Positions 21,146 through 33,678 are shown, counted from the first letter of the stretch. The stretch is 64,000 nt of DNA from Forficula auricularia (GCA_024734495.1 JALMQS010000411.1:471725-535724), one strand, 5' to 3'. Notes: generated by a model not told the origin, from the letters alone. A program made the numbers and translations.

Positions 21146-21863
21146 GGTAGTTGTTTCACCATATAGGTTTTCTTAGGATTATTTTGAAATTTAGACAGAT
21201 TATTATTTAAATACTTCTGCATCGATTGGTGGCAAAACGAAATTTATGAACAATATAGTTCCGGAGATATTAAATTCCAAAGATATAGTTTTTCAGACTC
21301 TTATACATTGCACTATACGGGATATCGGAAAGTTGACATACATATTTAATTATTATTAAGAAACTCTTCTTACCATTGTTATAAAAAACTAAACCAACAT
21401 TAAGCAATAACTAATACATTTTTTAAGAAAATTTTAATTCATATTTACAACACAGTTTCTGAGATAATAATGAATAAATAATGAAAAATTTAAACTAAAG
21501 TATTGTAAATGGCTTATGGCTACCATGGCCGAAAAGCCAAAAACCTGGCAACAATGCATTTAAAAGTGGGTTAACTTTAGTAATTTTTTCGCTTCAGCCA
21601 TTGTCGCAACAGCTTTCAATCCCTTATTATGAACTTTTTGTTTTATAAATCTCCCTTTATAATGTACTTTATCTGAAATTTCTATGATATATGATATATA
21701 CAAGCTCGGACAGTGTAGCCAGATTTGTCAAACGAGCATGGGATTGGCTAGTAGTGGTACATAAACAGCAAAAAGTTTTGAGCTTATGAATTATGAATCC
21801 TTATTGTCTGTTCTATATACTCTAGCATTAACTTTTTGCTAGTATTGTCGCGAAACAACTACC
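21146..21863. mobile_element. TTAA-flanked TIR element, GGTAGTTGTTTC family, copy 1
   Basis: Ends GGTAGTTGTTTC and GCGAAACAACTACC, flanked by TTAA at 21142..21145 and 21864..21867. Length 718 bp. Closely related to 35206..35919 and 36063..37039 throughout, for example CTTCTGCATCGATTGGTGGC and CTGTTCTATATACTCTAGC. No coding frame. The TTAA target suggests piggyBac-type mobilisation. Confidence 0.85.
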
Positions 21864-21867
21864 TTAA

Positions 21868-22465
21868 ACGAACAACCTATCTCCTTAAAATTTATTGTTG
21901 TTTAACATTGCTAAATACTATTCTAAAGCTCTTTACTAAAATTATCTTAAGCAAGCTGCTTGACTACATGACACCAAGAGAGGAACAGAAAGCTTTCAGA
22001 AAGAACCGCTCAACATCTGACATTTTACATTCATTATTTTCTATTTTATTGCATATACGGGAGTTACAATTTACACTTTTATACAATAAATTAACAAAAC
22101 TAAAAAACTAATTTATTTACTTTTTAGTCTTAATTATTTTTATAGAGAAATGTTTGCGGAATTAAACAGAACAAAAGTCACATTGATACATAGATAGATA
22201 CATACAAGTGAAGCTAATATAAAGCATGTAATAATATAATACAATTTATTAGACATTTAATCGTAGTGTGAGTAATATCTTTTGATATACCTCACACTAC
22301 ATGAAAAGAAGTCTAATTGTGAGGAGTTTGCCTCAAGCATCACTCTATTCACATCTGCATTTTTTTTTATACGACAAATAGTTGAAAAATCAATCGAGTT
22401 CAACAACCCGGCATATTTTTGTTTAATAGATCTTGAAAAAGCTTTCGATTCCTTTAAAAAAGGGT
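21868..22465 (+). pseudogene. RTE-like reverse transcriptase relic, interrupted
   Basis: Two pieces of one protein: LLNTILKLFTKIILSKLLDY followed by EEQKAFRKNRSTSD (about 21900..22024), and FIRQIVEKSIEFNNPAYFCL, IDLEKAFDS (about 22365..22450, motif A). In intact elements these follow each other directly, so about 340 bp of AT-rich DNA (22025..22364) was inserted after the STSD codons. The remainder of the element is missing. Confidence 0.75.
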
Positions 22466-22689
22466 AATATAATAAAGTATCTATTATATTTCCTTTTTTA
22501 AAGCAACTATTTCATTGGGAAAAGGAAAATGTCTCCCAAAACTTTTGGATTTCTAATAAACTTTTTGAGATTGTTTTATAGAAGAATTTCTATTTACCAT
22601 ATTTCACAACTGATATATGAGTCGCTTAGAGGCCAATGCTGTTAAGTTGGGAAAATTTCTAAATTATTGTAAATTCTTATCAAATTTAT

Positions 22690-23421
22690 TATATTTAATC
22701 ATTTTAGTACTAAACGCCCACCCTTGGCTGATCAGCCATTTGGCGCCGCGCTGACCAGTAGAGTCGGGCTGGTGTTCATTCTCCCCCTCCTCGAAACCTC
22801 CATCCAAAGACGGGCAGTCATGAAGGTGGGTAGCCTTCATCGTTTCGTGATAACACAGCGGGCATCTCGGGGAGCTCACCACTCCAATGCGGGGTAGATG
22901 CGCGGCAATTTAGTCGGTGGGGTGACCCAAAAAGACCCGGAGACGCTGTCGGGAGATGTAGGCAGAGTTTTCTGTTCTGTATGAGCGTTCGAGTTCTCTG
23001 GAATTCTCTAGCAGTGAGATAGGATTTGGAACGCGTTTGATATTCGGGGTTTGACAGTGGTCGTCCTAAATGCAGCCACGCTGGTTGCTCGAGGTAGCTA
23101 TAGGTCGCGGCAAATGGTGCCGTCGGTCGCCAGATTGCTCCAGTTTTTACCATCAGACGAAGACAGCAAGCGTTGCTTCGTCCACTCGCTCAGCGTCGAA
23201 TCGATCTGGGCCTTAGCATATTGTAGTGAGGAGCGACAAACAGGCTGCGGTAGCGCAGTGGGCATCTTCGCCAGGGCGTCGGCCTTTTCTTTACCACTGA
23301 TACCCACGTGACTAGGTATCCACTGTAGTACTATGTGCCATCCCTCTTTCGTAAGGACGTCTGCAGGCGATGGTTCTGTCGCAGTCTGTGTCGCTATTGT
23401 TGGATAAATTTCGGATCGCAG
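22690..23421 (-). pseudogene. LINE RNase H and zinc-knuckle fragment
   Basis: The - strand encodes GWHIVLQWIPSHVGISGKEK, ADALAK, the end of an RNase H domain (SHVG and KADALA motifs). After frameshifts comes RCPLCYHETMKATHLHDCPS, a C-x2-C-x7-H-x4-C knuckle. This is the usual C-terminal order in I/Jockey-type LINEs that carry RNase H. At least two frameshifts. Its 5' end is cut by the poly-T of the LINE copy starting at 23422. Confidence 0.7.
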
Positions 23422-23805
23422 CTTTTTTTTTATAATGATATTGATACAAGAAGTTGCACCAAGAAGGTACAACCTCTATAGTCCGCGGTGGACCCTTGTA
23501 TCGTGAAGAAAAGAAGAGATTTAGGGATTGGGTAGAATTCGAAGGCATCTGTGGATGCCGGTCTTGAAAGATTTAAGGTTATAAGTTGCTGGAAAGACGG
23601 TCGGGGGAAGAGAGTTCCAGTCTCTAGATATCATAGGGATAAATGAATTGGTGAATGCGTTAGTTCGATTAGTATCCAGTTTAATCGCGTAGCGGTGTTG
23701 AATCTTAGAAAATCGTGTATTTCGCGCAAATGATGCCTTTGGTGGGATTATCGATTTTATTTCGTCAGAAAAAAGCCATGCTAATATCTATAATGGATTA
23801 ATAAA
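23422..23805 (-). pseudogene. Jockey/CR1-like LINE 3' end, copy A
   Basis: On the - strand the tail is ATAAAAAAAAA preceded by GGTACCTTCTTGGTGCAAC-type stem-loop sequence. Upstream it encodes remnants matching copies at 25466..25895, 30301..31040 and 44553..45535 (for example FIPMISRDWNSLPP). Inserted into the RNase H fragment. Confidence 0.75.
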
Positions 23806-23925
23806 TTAATCGACGGGAAATACCACCTTCGTCGGCGGTCGAATCTTCTCAAGTTCATTAGCTGCGGAGAGGCGCTCCCACTGCCAGGTGGTCCTCAAAT
23901 TGGGAGCCGTAGTAGCCAATTTTAT

Positions 23926-24147
23926 ATATGGGACATATCATGAGAGGGGAGAAATATCAAATACTGCAAAATATTATGCAAGGAAAAATTATAGGAAAGA
24001 GATCCATAGGGAGGAGTCGAAAATCATTGTTTGGGAACCTGAGAGAATGGTTTGGTTGTAATAACCACCAATTATTTAGAACTGCGGTCTCAAAAGAAAA
24101 AATCGCCTTAATGATTGCCAACATTCGGAACGGAGACGGCACCTAAA
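23926..24147 (+). pseudogene. RTE-like LINE C-terminal fragment
   Basis: 72 codons: MGHIMRGEKYQILQNIMQGK, IIGKRSIGRSRKSLFGNLRE, W..CNNHQLFRTAVSKEKIA, IANIRNGDGT, stop. This is the characteristic C-terminal tail (GHIMR, GkR..GR, LR.W, iaNlr.GdGT) of RTE-type reverse transcriptases. The start ATG is arbitrary. Confidence 0.75.
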
Positions 24148-24149
24148 GA

Positions 24150-25205
24150 AGAAGTAGCCAGCTCCTGTTGCTGCGGTGCCAGGATTTGAACCATCAGTAT
24201 TTTTATAGATTGTTGTTTCATAGGCTTAACTTAACTGCATTGGCTTCTGAGCGATTCATACATATTAGTGTGTGATGTGATATGTTTACTGGATAGATGA
24301 GTGTTACCGTTCTTGGCTTTCATGTCCATGCTATAGCTGGTCACCTCTTGGTTCATTTAGTGTCATAAATTACTTATTCATATTTTTTTTTTTTTTTTTT
24401 TTATTAATAACTTAAATATATAAAATTGCTATTTTCATCAAAAAATACTAAAAAGGTATTTAATATTTTAATTAAGAATTGAATTAAACATATTTTGATA
24501 TAGATATAGTTAAATAATAAGATATATATTAATTAATAACAAGTATAATATATTTTAAACATACTATTTTGTTTCAATATGTATATATTTAATTTTTTAA
24601 AGATTATATTTCAATAAATGGCTTTTGTGCCGACTTCTCAAAAGAACCACTCACCTTATTAATTGAAGGGCTAAGCGAATGAACATGTTAAGTTATATTT
24701 TTTATCCAATAATTTTTAAAAAATGTTTCACCAAGTACCAACACCAAATTCCTTAAAAACTATATTTTTTAAAATTGAGATTTTTTGCTGAAAGAAAATG
24801 CTCGGTAATCTTGTTCAAATGTTGTTTCTTATTTTTGAAAAACCTCAACAGAGGCTGTTTAGAAAAGATGTACATGCTTAAAAGATCTATATATAGTTTA
24901 TACTTGAATATTTTCTCAAGTTTTAGCTATTTGTAACTTAATTAACATGTTCATCCACTAAACTCTTTAACTTTTCAAAATTTTATCTTCTAATTCTCTT
25001 GTTATTTCCATAATTATTGAATCAAATCAGAAATTGATCAATTTTTTAAATAAATAAAAATGCAATCCCTGAGCAGGAAGTCAACTTTATTTAGTCTACA
25101 TTTCATAAAGAAATGTTTAGTTTTGATTATAAAACCAATCCTACTTTTAAGAACTTATTAAAATAAACTCTCAGCTAAAGAGGACCCTGCCAAAAGGAAA
25201 CTAGA
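24150..25205. other. AT-rich gene-free stretch
   Basis: No exon, RNA gene or clear repeat boundary recognised. Contains a T18 run at 24385. The phrase TTTCACCAAGTACCAACACC (24727) also occurs inverted at 55739..55765, suggesting an old repeat. Confidence 0.5.
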
Positions 25206-25209
25206 AATA

Positions 25210-26410
25210 TAGTAGTGAACTTAATTTTCTCATTAATATATCAAAGAATAATTAACATATTAACAAGAATTGTTTTGATCGCGCTTTTTAAACAAGATAT
25301 ATATATCGAGACCACTGCGGTTGAAGTTATTGGAGTCTGCTGAGTCTTAAGTCTCGACCAAGAGAGAATGAAAAAGATATGATCCATTTAGCTATAATCC
25401 AGCATCATTTCGCGTTTAGCCCGCATGACACTTGAATCGATCACCAAATGAATTTGAAATCTGAGGTTTTTTTTTTATAATTACAAGAAGAAGTTGCACC
25501 AAGAAGGTACAACCTCTGTAGTCCGTGGTGGACCCTTGTAACGTGAAGATAAGGGGAGGTTTAGGGATTAGGTAGCAGTCGAAGGTATCTGTGGATGCTG
25601 AAGATGATTGAAGGTTATAAGTTGCTGGAAAGACGGTCGGGGGAAGAGAGTTCCAGTCTCTAGATGTCATAGGGATAAATGAATTGGCGAATGCGTTTGT
25701 TCGATTAGTATCCAGTTTAAGCGCGTAGGGGTGTTGAATTTTAGAAAATCGTGTATTTCGCGCAAATGAAGCCTTTGGTGGGATTATCGATTTTATTTCG
25801 TCAGAACAAAAGCCATGGTAATATCTATAAAAAAGGGAAAGGGCGGAGACAGATCTACGATGGGCTAGGGAGTCGAGAGTGTCAGTTAATGTAGGAAGAT
25901 GTTATATATTCAATCTCCCAGTCCAGAGCGCCCGATCTGTTAACACGTATGGTAGGTGTTTGCCATTAATTAATTATAAGTTTCTTGCATTTGCTTCAAC
26001 CATGAATCGAATGCAGATGATTTTTGTCAAATACTTATTAAGTGAAAATAATATCCGAATTTATATATTTCTAACTTGAAATAGTGAAGTTAATTTTCTC
26101 ATTAATATATCAAAAAATAATTAACATATTAACGAGAATTGTTTTGATCGCTCTTTTTAAACAAGATATATATCGCGAAACTACTGCGGTTGAAGCTATT
26201 GGAGTCTGCTGAGTCTTAAGTCCGGACCAAGAGAGAATGAAAAAGATATGATCCATTTAGCTATAATCCAGCATCATTTCGCATTTAGCCCGCATGACAC
26301 TTGGATCGATCACCAAATGAATTTGAAATCTGAGGTGTTATATATTCAATCTCAATATAAAATCATCTGCATTCGATTCGCGATTGAATCAAATACAAGA
26401 AACTTAAAAG
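25210..26410. repeat. Two tandem Penelope-type terminal repeats, first split by a LINE
   Basis: Copy E1 (25224..25465 and 25895..26090) and copy E2 (26096..26410) share the order AATTAACATATTAAC, ATCGCGCTTTTTAAACAAG, GTTATTGGAGTCTGCTGAGT, GATATGATCCATTTAGCTAT, then GTTATATATTCAATCTC and TTCGATT..GAATC..ATG. LINE copy B interrupts E1 exactly at GAAATCTGAGGT. They are inverted relative to the copy at 49856..50170. Confidence 0.7.
25466..25895 (-). pseudogene. Jockey/CR1-like LINE 3' end, copy B
   Basis: The - strand encodes MTSRDWNSLPPTVFPATYNL, as in the copy at 30301. It ends in the conserved stem-loop and an A-rich tail. Nested in a Penelope-type repeat. Confidence 0.75.
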
Positions 26411-26895
26411 GAAACTATTTGGTACTATTATGAAATTCACCTTAAGGTCCATGGTTCAAAGATAAGTTAATGATATTTGAAAGAGCATAATCCTCAATTT
26501 AAGAGCGAATAATTCGATTATTGAGAATTCAATCAAAAGAAAAACAATTTGAAAATTGCTGAGAAATTCGATAGGTATAATGGAATAAGATGTTTTATTT
26601 TTATTAATTTATTATTTACTTTATTTCTAAACTATTTTTTATTGAAAAACATAATCAAGCAATATAGATTTAATTAAAAAAATATCAAACTGGTTATTGA
26701 AGATTGAACGATAAATATTATATTTACATTTTTCATCAAAAACTAGAGGTTTAATTCTATAATTAATGAAAAATTATCATATAGAAAAAAAGTTGCATCA
26801 CTCAAAAATATTATAATAATAATTTACTAATAATATTTATTATAATATAGTTCTGGGTGCTTAACTTTTGAAACACCTTGGGCCACTTGAGTGGT

Positions 26896-27008
26896 TTTAG
26901 CGAGGGGTGAACCGCGATTGGAATTAGCTGTACACCGTCTTTAGAATTATTTTGGAATTCATCAGATAATCTATTGTCTTCTACTTGGAAGTGGAAGTAG
27001 GTGTACAC
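26896..27008 (+). repeat. Fragment of CGAGGGGTGAACCGCG-ended repeat
   Basis: Begins CGAGGGGTGAACCGCGATTG and contains TTGGAAGTGGAAGTAGGTGT, as in the complete element at 59534..59860. The right end is missing. It is followed by a 17 bp direct duplication (GGCGGGAGTAACTGTGA twice, near 27015..27050). Confidence 0.6.
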
Positions 27009-27229
27009 GATTTTTGGCGGGAGTAACTGTGAGGCGGGAGTAACTGTGACTCTCTTCAAGGATCATAATTAGCAAGTGCTGCACTCTTCGTGGGTCCGCA
27101 CAAAGTACCCCTTCGGGGGGAAACCAACAAGCACCTCTGTGAACCCTCAGTGCCTGTGAGAAGCACTTGGCCACTCGCACTCATCTGTTGGCCCAAAAAA
27201 CACAAACAAGCCTCGGAGTAGGATGGATT

Positions 27230-30200
27230 CCTCCATAGCCGGTGAGCCCTCTGGCTCACCTGGCCCATTTAATCGCTATGCATATTGACAATGATTCAGC
27301 TGACCAGACAAAGTGTAGATTTCCAGGTTGTGGACGGGCGTTCGCTACTTGTAGAGGACGTGGCGTTCATGAGCAAAGGATCCATAAGAATTGGTGGGAC
27401 CAATTACAACTCTCTTCATCCCGGATCAAGCCTCGGTGGAGTTCGGAGGAAGTGGCTCTCCTGGCTAATCAGGAAGCCATCTTCGTCCTAGAAGGCGTCC
27501 GCTTCTTGAACAAGGCTTTGCACCCTTACTTACTTCCCCAAACAGGACCTTCGTTGCAATTAGAGCTTAGGAAGTACAGCTCGTATAAGGCTCGTGTCCG
27601 GAAATACGTTGAGGAGTTATCCTCAACTAGAGATGGGGTCTACCAGAAATAGAAGGAAGTGGAGGCGCTGAGGGTAGTGATCCGACTCTCCCCGTCATAT
27701 AATTTGTTGGGGAAGTTGGATCCTTTAAAAACAAATAAATTTAACCCTTACCATCTGAGTGAGATTTGTGCCGGTTTGGGTGTCTGGACAAAGGAACGTC
27801 TATTTATCGAAATTGATAAATATATCAATTCCATCTTTCCCATTGAACAGGCACCAAGAAGACCCGCTCCCCCTAAACAACCTGCAGTTCCCCCTTTCGA
27901 GGCGTAAGTCCAGGCGAACAGAATACACGCTAAGGCCCAAATTGCATGGACCAAAAATCCTTGCAAATATATAAAGTCACTTTTGGATGAGACATCTGCT
28001 GCTACCTGAGCAGCAGGCGATGAGAATGAAGTTTTGGGAGACCACCATGACAGGTGGCAGTCTGGTGTCTCCTGGAATGGAAAAACCGCCCCACCAATGA
28101 ACAACTGTGGGAGCCTATAACCGCCAAAGAGATAGCTAAAAATTTCCTGGCTACCAGCACCAGCCCCGGACCAGATGGGATCACGTCAAGGCAAGTGAGA
28201 GCCATTCCGATGGCCATCTTAATCAGATTATTTAACATCTTTCTGGTTTGTGGAAGATTGCCCACACGCTTGCTACAGTCCAAGACTACGTTGATCCAAA
28301 GAAGTCCAATGCTACTCTACCGGCGGACTTTAGGCCAATAACGGTCCAGTCAGTCTTGACTCGGGCCTTTAATAAAATTCTAGCTTCAAGAGGTGACAAA
28401 GTATATTAAATTCGACCTAGGCAAAAAGCGTTTCTACCCGTTGATGGCTGCGCTTTGAACACTTTCGATCTGGACATGATCTTGAGATTTCACCGCCAGA
28501 AGTTCAAATCTCTGTCAATGGCTTCAATTGACATTTCTAAGGCCTTTGACTCAGTGTCACATAAAACCCTCAGGGAGACTCTCATAATAATGGGACTCCC
28601 TGGAGGCATGACCGACTACATAATAAATTCCTATGAGACAAGCACAACTACTCTCTCATTTGATGGCTGGAGTTCGCACGAAATCCATCCAACGTGTCTC
28701 CCTTAATCTTTAACATGGTCATCGACCGAATGATCCGGCGAATTCCACCTCAAGTCAGATCACACATAGGTAACATTGAATACAATGCCTAATGTTCGCG
28801 ATGACATGTTATTATTTGCACAAACTCCAATGGGACTCAGTCGTCATTAGATTTTGTGTCGGAATTCCTGTTAAAATGTGATCTTAGCATTAACGGGGAA
28901 AATCCTTCACATTATGTATGAAAGACACACCTAATTTAAAAAAATTCGGTCATAGATGCACGCCAGAAATTTGTCTGTAATGGAGCACAATTACCATCTT
29001 TGACAAGTTCAAATATCTGAGCATTCCTTTTACACCGGAAGGGTCGAACAACAATTAGGCCAGACATCAAGCTGAAAGGAGCAATTAATCTTCTGACTAA
29101 AGCTCCTCTTAAGCCTCAACAACAGCTCTTACCGCTCCGGGTTGTGGTTCTCCCAGGTCTATACCATCTTTTGACCTTGGGTAGTTCAACGCTTGGACGC
29201 TTAAAGAAGATAGATGTCATCGTGAAAGTGCCTGCAGAAAATGGCTTGATCTGCCACACGATGCGCCGAACGCGTATTTCCACGCCAGCGCTAAAGATGG
29301 TGGGCTATCCATTCCATCGGTTAGATGGTTAATGCCCATGCATCGTGTGTTTAGACTCAAGAAGATGATGTCCGGGGTAACAACAACAGAGCGGGATTTC
29401 GCACAGAATTTCCTGAGCGACGAAATAAACCGTGCGACTCGGCGCCTCATGGATGGAGAGGTGACTCTAGATACAAAGTTAAAACTGGAAGCTAGATGGT
29501 CAAGGCTGCTCTACGCATCGTTCGATGGGAGAGGCTTTCGTGAATCTGGGAGGGTGCCTCAACAACATATCTGGATCACCGAGGGTAGCAGATTCCTTAG
29601 AGTAGCGGGGACTTTCGGAACTCGGTAAACAAAAGATAAATGCCCTTCCTACGAGATCGCGGGCGGCTAGGGGGCGACCAAAAGATCGGTCGTGTCGTGG
29701 TGGATGCGCTGCTGTCGAGACTCTAAACCGCATACTCCAGCAGTGCCACCGTACGCATAGATCGCGTATTAAACGCCACGATGCCATAGTGGCCTACGTC
29801 AAGCGAACACTAATGACCAAATCCTCTTTAGTAGACGAAGAAGAGCCTCACTTTGTTTCCACTACACATGGTCTACGAAAACCTGACCTTATCGCTGTTC
29901 TTGGTGACTCGGCCCTTTTACTTGGACGCCCAAGTTGTTAGTGAGCACATCCAAACTTGATGAAGCTCACGCAACAAGAGCAGATAAGTATAAGGAGCTT
30001 GAGGAGAGCATAAAGAGCGATATAATGTGGGAAAGCAGTGAGATTCGGGTCTATTACCCTTAATTATCGAGGGGTTTGGTCCTCCAGATCACGAAAGATC
30101 TCACTAGCAGTGGTATACTGCTGAAGAGGGAGGTGAAAGATACTTTCATCTAGAGTTGTGGTAGGGGTCTCGCCGGGTTTGGAAGTTCAACAAAACCACA

Positions 30201-30270
30201 CAATTTATCCGTCGTCCCAGAACACCTTTGAGGAATCGGATAAGGTCAACGGAAGATTTCAATGAAGAGG
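27230..30270 (+). pseudogene. R2-like non-LTR retrotransposon, decayed
   Basis: Pieces of one long ORF in order. An N-terminal C-x4-C-x12-H-x4-H finger (CRFPGCGRAFATCRGRGVHE) with a Myb-like RWSSEE (27242..27650). Reverse transcriptase with WEPITAKEIAKNF and SPGPDGITSRQVRA (about 28110..28200), motif A SMASIDISKAFDSVS (about 28515..28560), and a damaged ADD box near 28800. A C-terminal knuckle, CRGGCAAVETLNRILQQC, whose His position reads Arg. RKPDLIAVLGDSALLLG (about 29875..29930), the start of the restriction-like endonuclease, then EAHATRADKYKELEESI. Many frameshifts and stops. The arrangement is that of R2-type elements that normally sit in 28S rDNA, but no rDNA is present here. Confidence 0.8.
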
Positions 30271-30300
30271 TGACGCCTGCCCCTCAGGCGCAATAAACGT

Positions 30301-31040
30301 GTGTTTTTAGTGGGTATTACTGTTCTTTTCTTTATGTTAGGACAGTCGAGTCCCACAGTACCAACAATTGACCATATTATCTCAGTAGCAAAGGCTGCAG
30401 CATGTAAGCTTGGCTTTCTTTTCCGAACCAAACGATTTTTCACCCCCACTCAACTCCTTATATTATACAAGGCTCAAATTCGCCCCTGTCTTGAATATTG
30501 CTCGCATTTGTGGAGAGGGGCCCCCAAGTATTCTCTTGAAACCCTGGACGCAATTCAGAGACGAGCTATCAGACTGATAGGCGATCCTACATTAACTGAC
30601 ACTCTCGACTCCCTAGCCCATCGTAGATCTGTCTCCGCCCTTTCCCTTTTTTATAGATACTACCATGGCTTTTGTTCTGACGAAATTAAATCGATAATCC
30701 CACCAAGGGCTTCATTTGCGCGAAATACACGATTTTCTAAAACTCAACACCCCTACGCGCTTAAACTGGATACTAATCGAACAAACGCATTCGCCAATTC
30801 ATTTATCCCCATGACATCTAGAGACTGGAACTCTCTTCCCCCGACCGTCTTTCCAGCAACTTATGACCTTCAATCTTTCAAGACCAGCATCCACAGATAC
30901 CTTCGACTTCTACCCAATCACTAAATCTCCCCTTATCTTCACGTTACAAGGGTCCACCACGGACTACAGAGGTTGTACCTTCTTGGTGCAACTTCTTCTT
31001 GTATCAGTATCTTTATAAAAAAAAAAAAAAAAAAAAAAAA
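30301..31040 (+). pseudogene. Jockey/CR1-like LINE 3' end, copy C (open 207-codon frame)
   Basis: The frame 30301..30924 encodes the C-terminal part of a LINE reverse transcriptase: AAACKLGFLFRTKRFFTPTQ, LLILYKAQIRPCLEYCSHLW, RGAP, DAIQRRAIRLIGDP, SVSALSLFYRYYHGFCSDEI and MTSRDWNSLPPTVFPATYDL. It ends with a GTTGTACC..GGTGCAAC stem-loop and a 20+ bp poly-A (31018..31040). 5' truncated, abutting the R2-like relic. Confidence 0.85.
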
Positions 31041-32800
31041 ATTAGTTGGTCTGCGTAAATGCATTTTCACACGTTAAAAAAAATCACGGTTCACCCCTTG
31101 AGTTTTAGTTTCTAAGGGCCACAAAAAATAAAAAAATTAAGTCATTAACTCTTGTTGGATTTCATTTTCAACGGATAGATAAATCACCTCCATTTTTGGC
31201 CTTATCGCAAAATATTCGGGACTCTACCACAAAATATCTTATAAATTTTTATGATTAAAAGCAATAAGTGAATTTTTCAATTTTCAAAAAGGTGATTTTT
31301 TTTTTTAAATTCAACGTCGCTAAAGGCAAAATTTTATCAAAAGAATTTAAAGGCCAAGAATTAAAGATCTTGTTAGAAATGTTACTCTTATTTCATGCTA
31401 GAAAGAACATCCCCTCAAGAATCTAGCCTAAGTTGTTGTTTTTGGGTGACCAAAAAGAAAAAAAAAATATTCATAAAAGTGCCTGACCAGTCACTAGTTG
31501 AAAATATCAACTTAATCTAAAGTGCCCAAACTCTGTATGCCCAAGGGCCAAGAGCCCCTGCATGGGATAAGACGGCCCTGATCGTGCATGAAAAAGGTGG
31601 GTTTTTTGTTTCGTTTTTTTGAAATATTTCAAAAACGGCTGAAACTATTTTGATAAATGAGTGAAAAAATTATATTTTATGAGATATTAATTATTTTGCT
31701 AAAATGTCTCATTTAGTGTGTTTAGTTATAGATACGTTATCTAGCTCAACAACTAGAGTGAATATCAAAATGAAATTTTATATCTAGTTTTGGTGCATTG
31801 AGATTAAGAGCTGATTCGATTTTGGTTGAAATCGAACAAAAAATTATATTATGGGGAAGGGGCTCTTAAAAATTAAAATTATATAATTTTGCAGCTAAAA
31901 AAATACAACAAAAATGAAATATATTATAAAATGAACCTATAATAAAAAAAAGAAGAATAAAGGAAGCAAATTTTTGAAATTTTTTTTAGAAACTTTTTAA
32001 AATATAAAATAGGTACTAGGTATTCTTTACTTTATTTAATATAGTTTAACCACTAACCTACTAAAAAGAGTTATTATTTTTTCGGAGGCCGAAATTGGAG
32101 GGAAGGGGGGGGGGGATCAAAAAATAAAACTATGATTATAAGCCCTCGACCCTTTGATTGATTTTTACGAAATTTACCATATTCACCCTATACGACCTTA
32201 TAAAAATGACACTATTTGAAATTGATAGTGACCAAAAAGAGGAGGCTTCAAAAATAATAAAAAATAATAAAATTTTCAAACAAAAATCGACGAAAGCCGA
32301 TAAGTACTTCTAATAGAATAGTGTCATAATTAAATATTAATTTCTAATGGGCCCAACATTAAGAGGGAGGAGGTGGTTCTTTTGTAAATAATTATAAATT
32401 ATTTTATTAGATATTAAATATAAAGAGAGGAGACAGAGGTGTACATGAGCCCCGCAAGGGGCTCTAAGTGCACCTGCGGATCCCGGGACCACGGCCCAGA
32501 TGTGACATATTTTTTTAAGGGGTATGTTAAAAAAAATGAGTAGGATGACCAACTTTTTCGACTTCATAAAAAAAGACATACTTATTCCATAATGAGGGGA
32601 CGGTCCAGATTTTAGGCCCGAAATTTGATGATGAGGCCATTCATCACTTGAATGGTAAAGTCATGTGAATGGCCACATCACCTTATTTTTAATTGCATTT
32701 AAAAATCAAAATAACTTTTAAGGAGATAAGTGTTGGTTCTAGGTAAAACATTTTTATTTAATAATAAAAATTGCCTTAGATTACTAAGGTAGGTCAGTTT
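31041..32800. other. AT-rich repeat relics without genes
   Basis: 31076..31110 contains CACGGTTCACCCCTTGAG, an end of the CGAGGGGTGA repeat. 31582..31860 and 32380..32700 are diverged family A pieces (TTTTTTTGAAATATTTCAAA, AATGGTAAAGTCATGTG, GGCCACATCA). A G12 run is at 32106. No coding frame supported. Confidence 0.45.
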
Positions 32801-32802
32801 TC

Positions 32803-32848
32803 TCTGATTCCTGAAGATGGGTTGACACCCGAAATATATCGAATTCAA
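32803..32848 (+). ncRNA. Hammerhead ribozyme-like motif H8
   Basis: Stem I GATTC/GAATT (one G-T pair) around CTGAAGA (32811..32817), stem II GGGT/ACCC, GAAA (32831..32834), self-complementary ATATAT, C32840 at the cleavage site. The core is complete. Confidence 0.6.
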
Positions 32849-33635
32849 AACTCATTTTTGTTTTATTTCTTTTTTTGTGAAACCCACCTCACAATCTTAC
32901 GCAAATTTTATTATTATAAAAATCAAAACTTTGTGCATTTGATGCCTTGAGGATGGCTGAAGCTGGTTAAAACGCTGGCAAAAAATAACATAAAATTTAT
33001 TTAATTATGGCTACAAATAAAAATAGACCAATATATCTGAATTTAAAATTAAAAATAATATGAACTTATCACTTTTAACTATGTTAAAGAGGTTCTTTCG
33101 CGACAATCCACACAAAAAGTTTTAAATATGAACCGTGCTAAAATTTTAGGTATGTTTTTTAACGTGACTGTACTTTTACACTACTATCCTCTTTATGGAT
33201 GGATCGTTTCCAAGCCATTGATTTTATATCCCCCCCCCCACCCCACTAAAAATAATCGCCGAAATATGTTGTTTTTTTGTTTTGTTTTTGTTTCAAAACT
33301 ACTAGGTAAAGATTTCAATTTTTTTTAAGTTACTCCGAATATATTATTCTAACAAATATTAGTTTTTCATCAAGACGGTGATGAAAGACCTTCAATGAAA
33401 AAAATAATGTGCATTTTCCCACCCTTTCCCAATCTACCATATGTAAAAAATATCATTTTTAATTACAATTATTTCATGTTTGGTGTGGTAAATCGTCTTC
33501 AAATTTTAACAGTGTGTTTATTATGCTTTTAATTACTTATATTCCAAGTTTCGAAGACTTTTTGAATTAATTAAAGGAATCGTAGAGAGTTGGACATGAC
33601 TTTAAATTAAATTAAATATAAGTTTTCATTAAATA

Positions 33636-33678
33636 CGCCAAACGCTTCGTTGCTGTTTTGCAACTTCTTCAGTGGCTC
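33636..33678 (-). ncRNA. Hammerhead-like motif H9 (core damaged)
   Basis: The - strand has CTGAAGA, stem II GTTGC/GCAAC and stem I GCCA/TGGC, but GAAA reads GAAG, which should abolish activity. Confidence 0.4.

Noticed and set aside
23051..23311. 86-codon + frame
   Set aside because: Reverse-strand shadow of the RNase H fragment, which has recognisable motifs on the - strand.
25281..25360. Possible hammerhead in the Penelope-type terminal repeat (CTGCTGAGTCTTAAGTC)
   Set aside because: The core would need CTGANGA and GAAA with pairing stems; neither is present on either strand.
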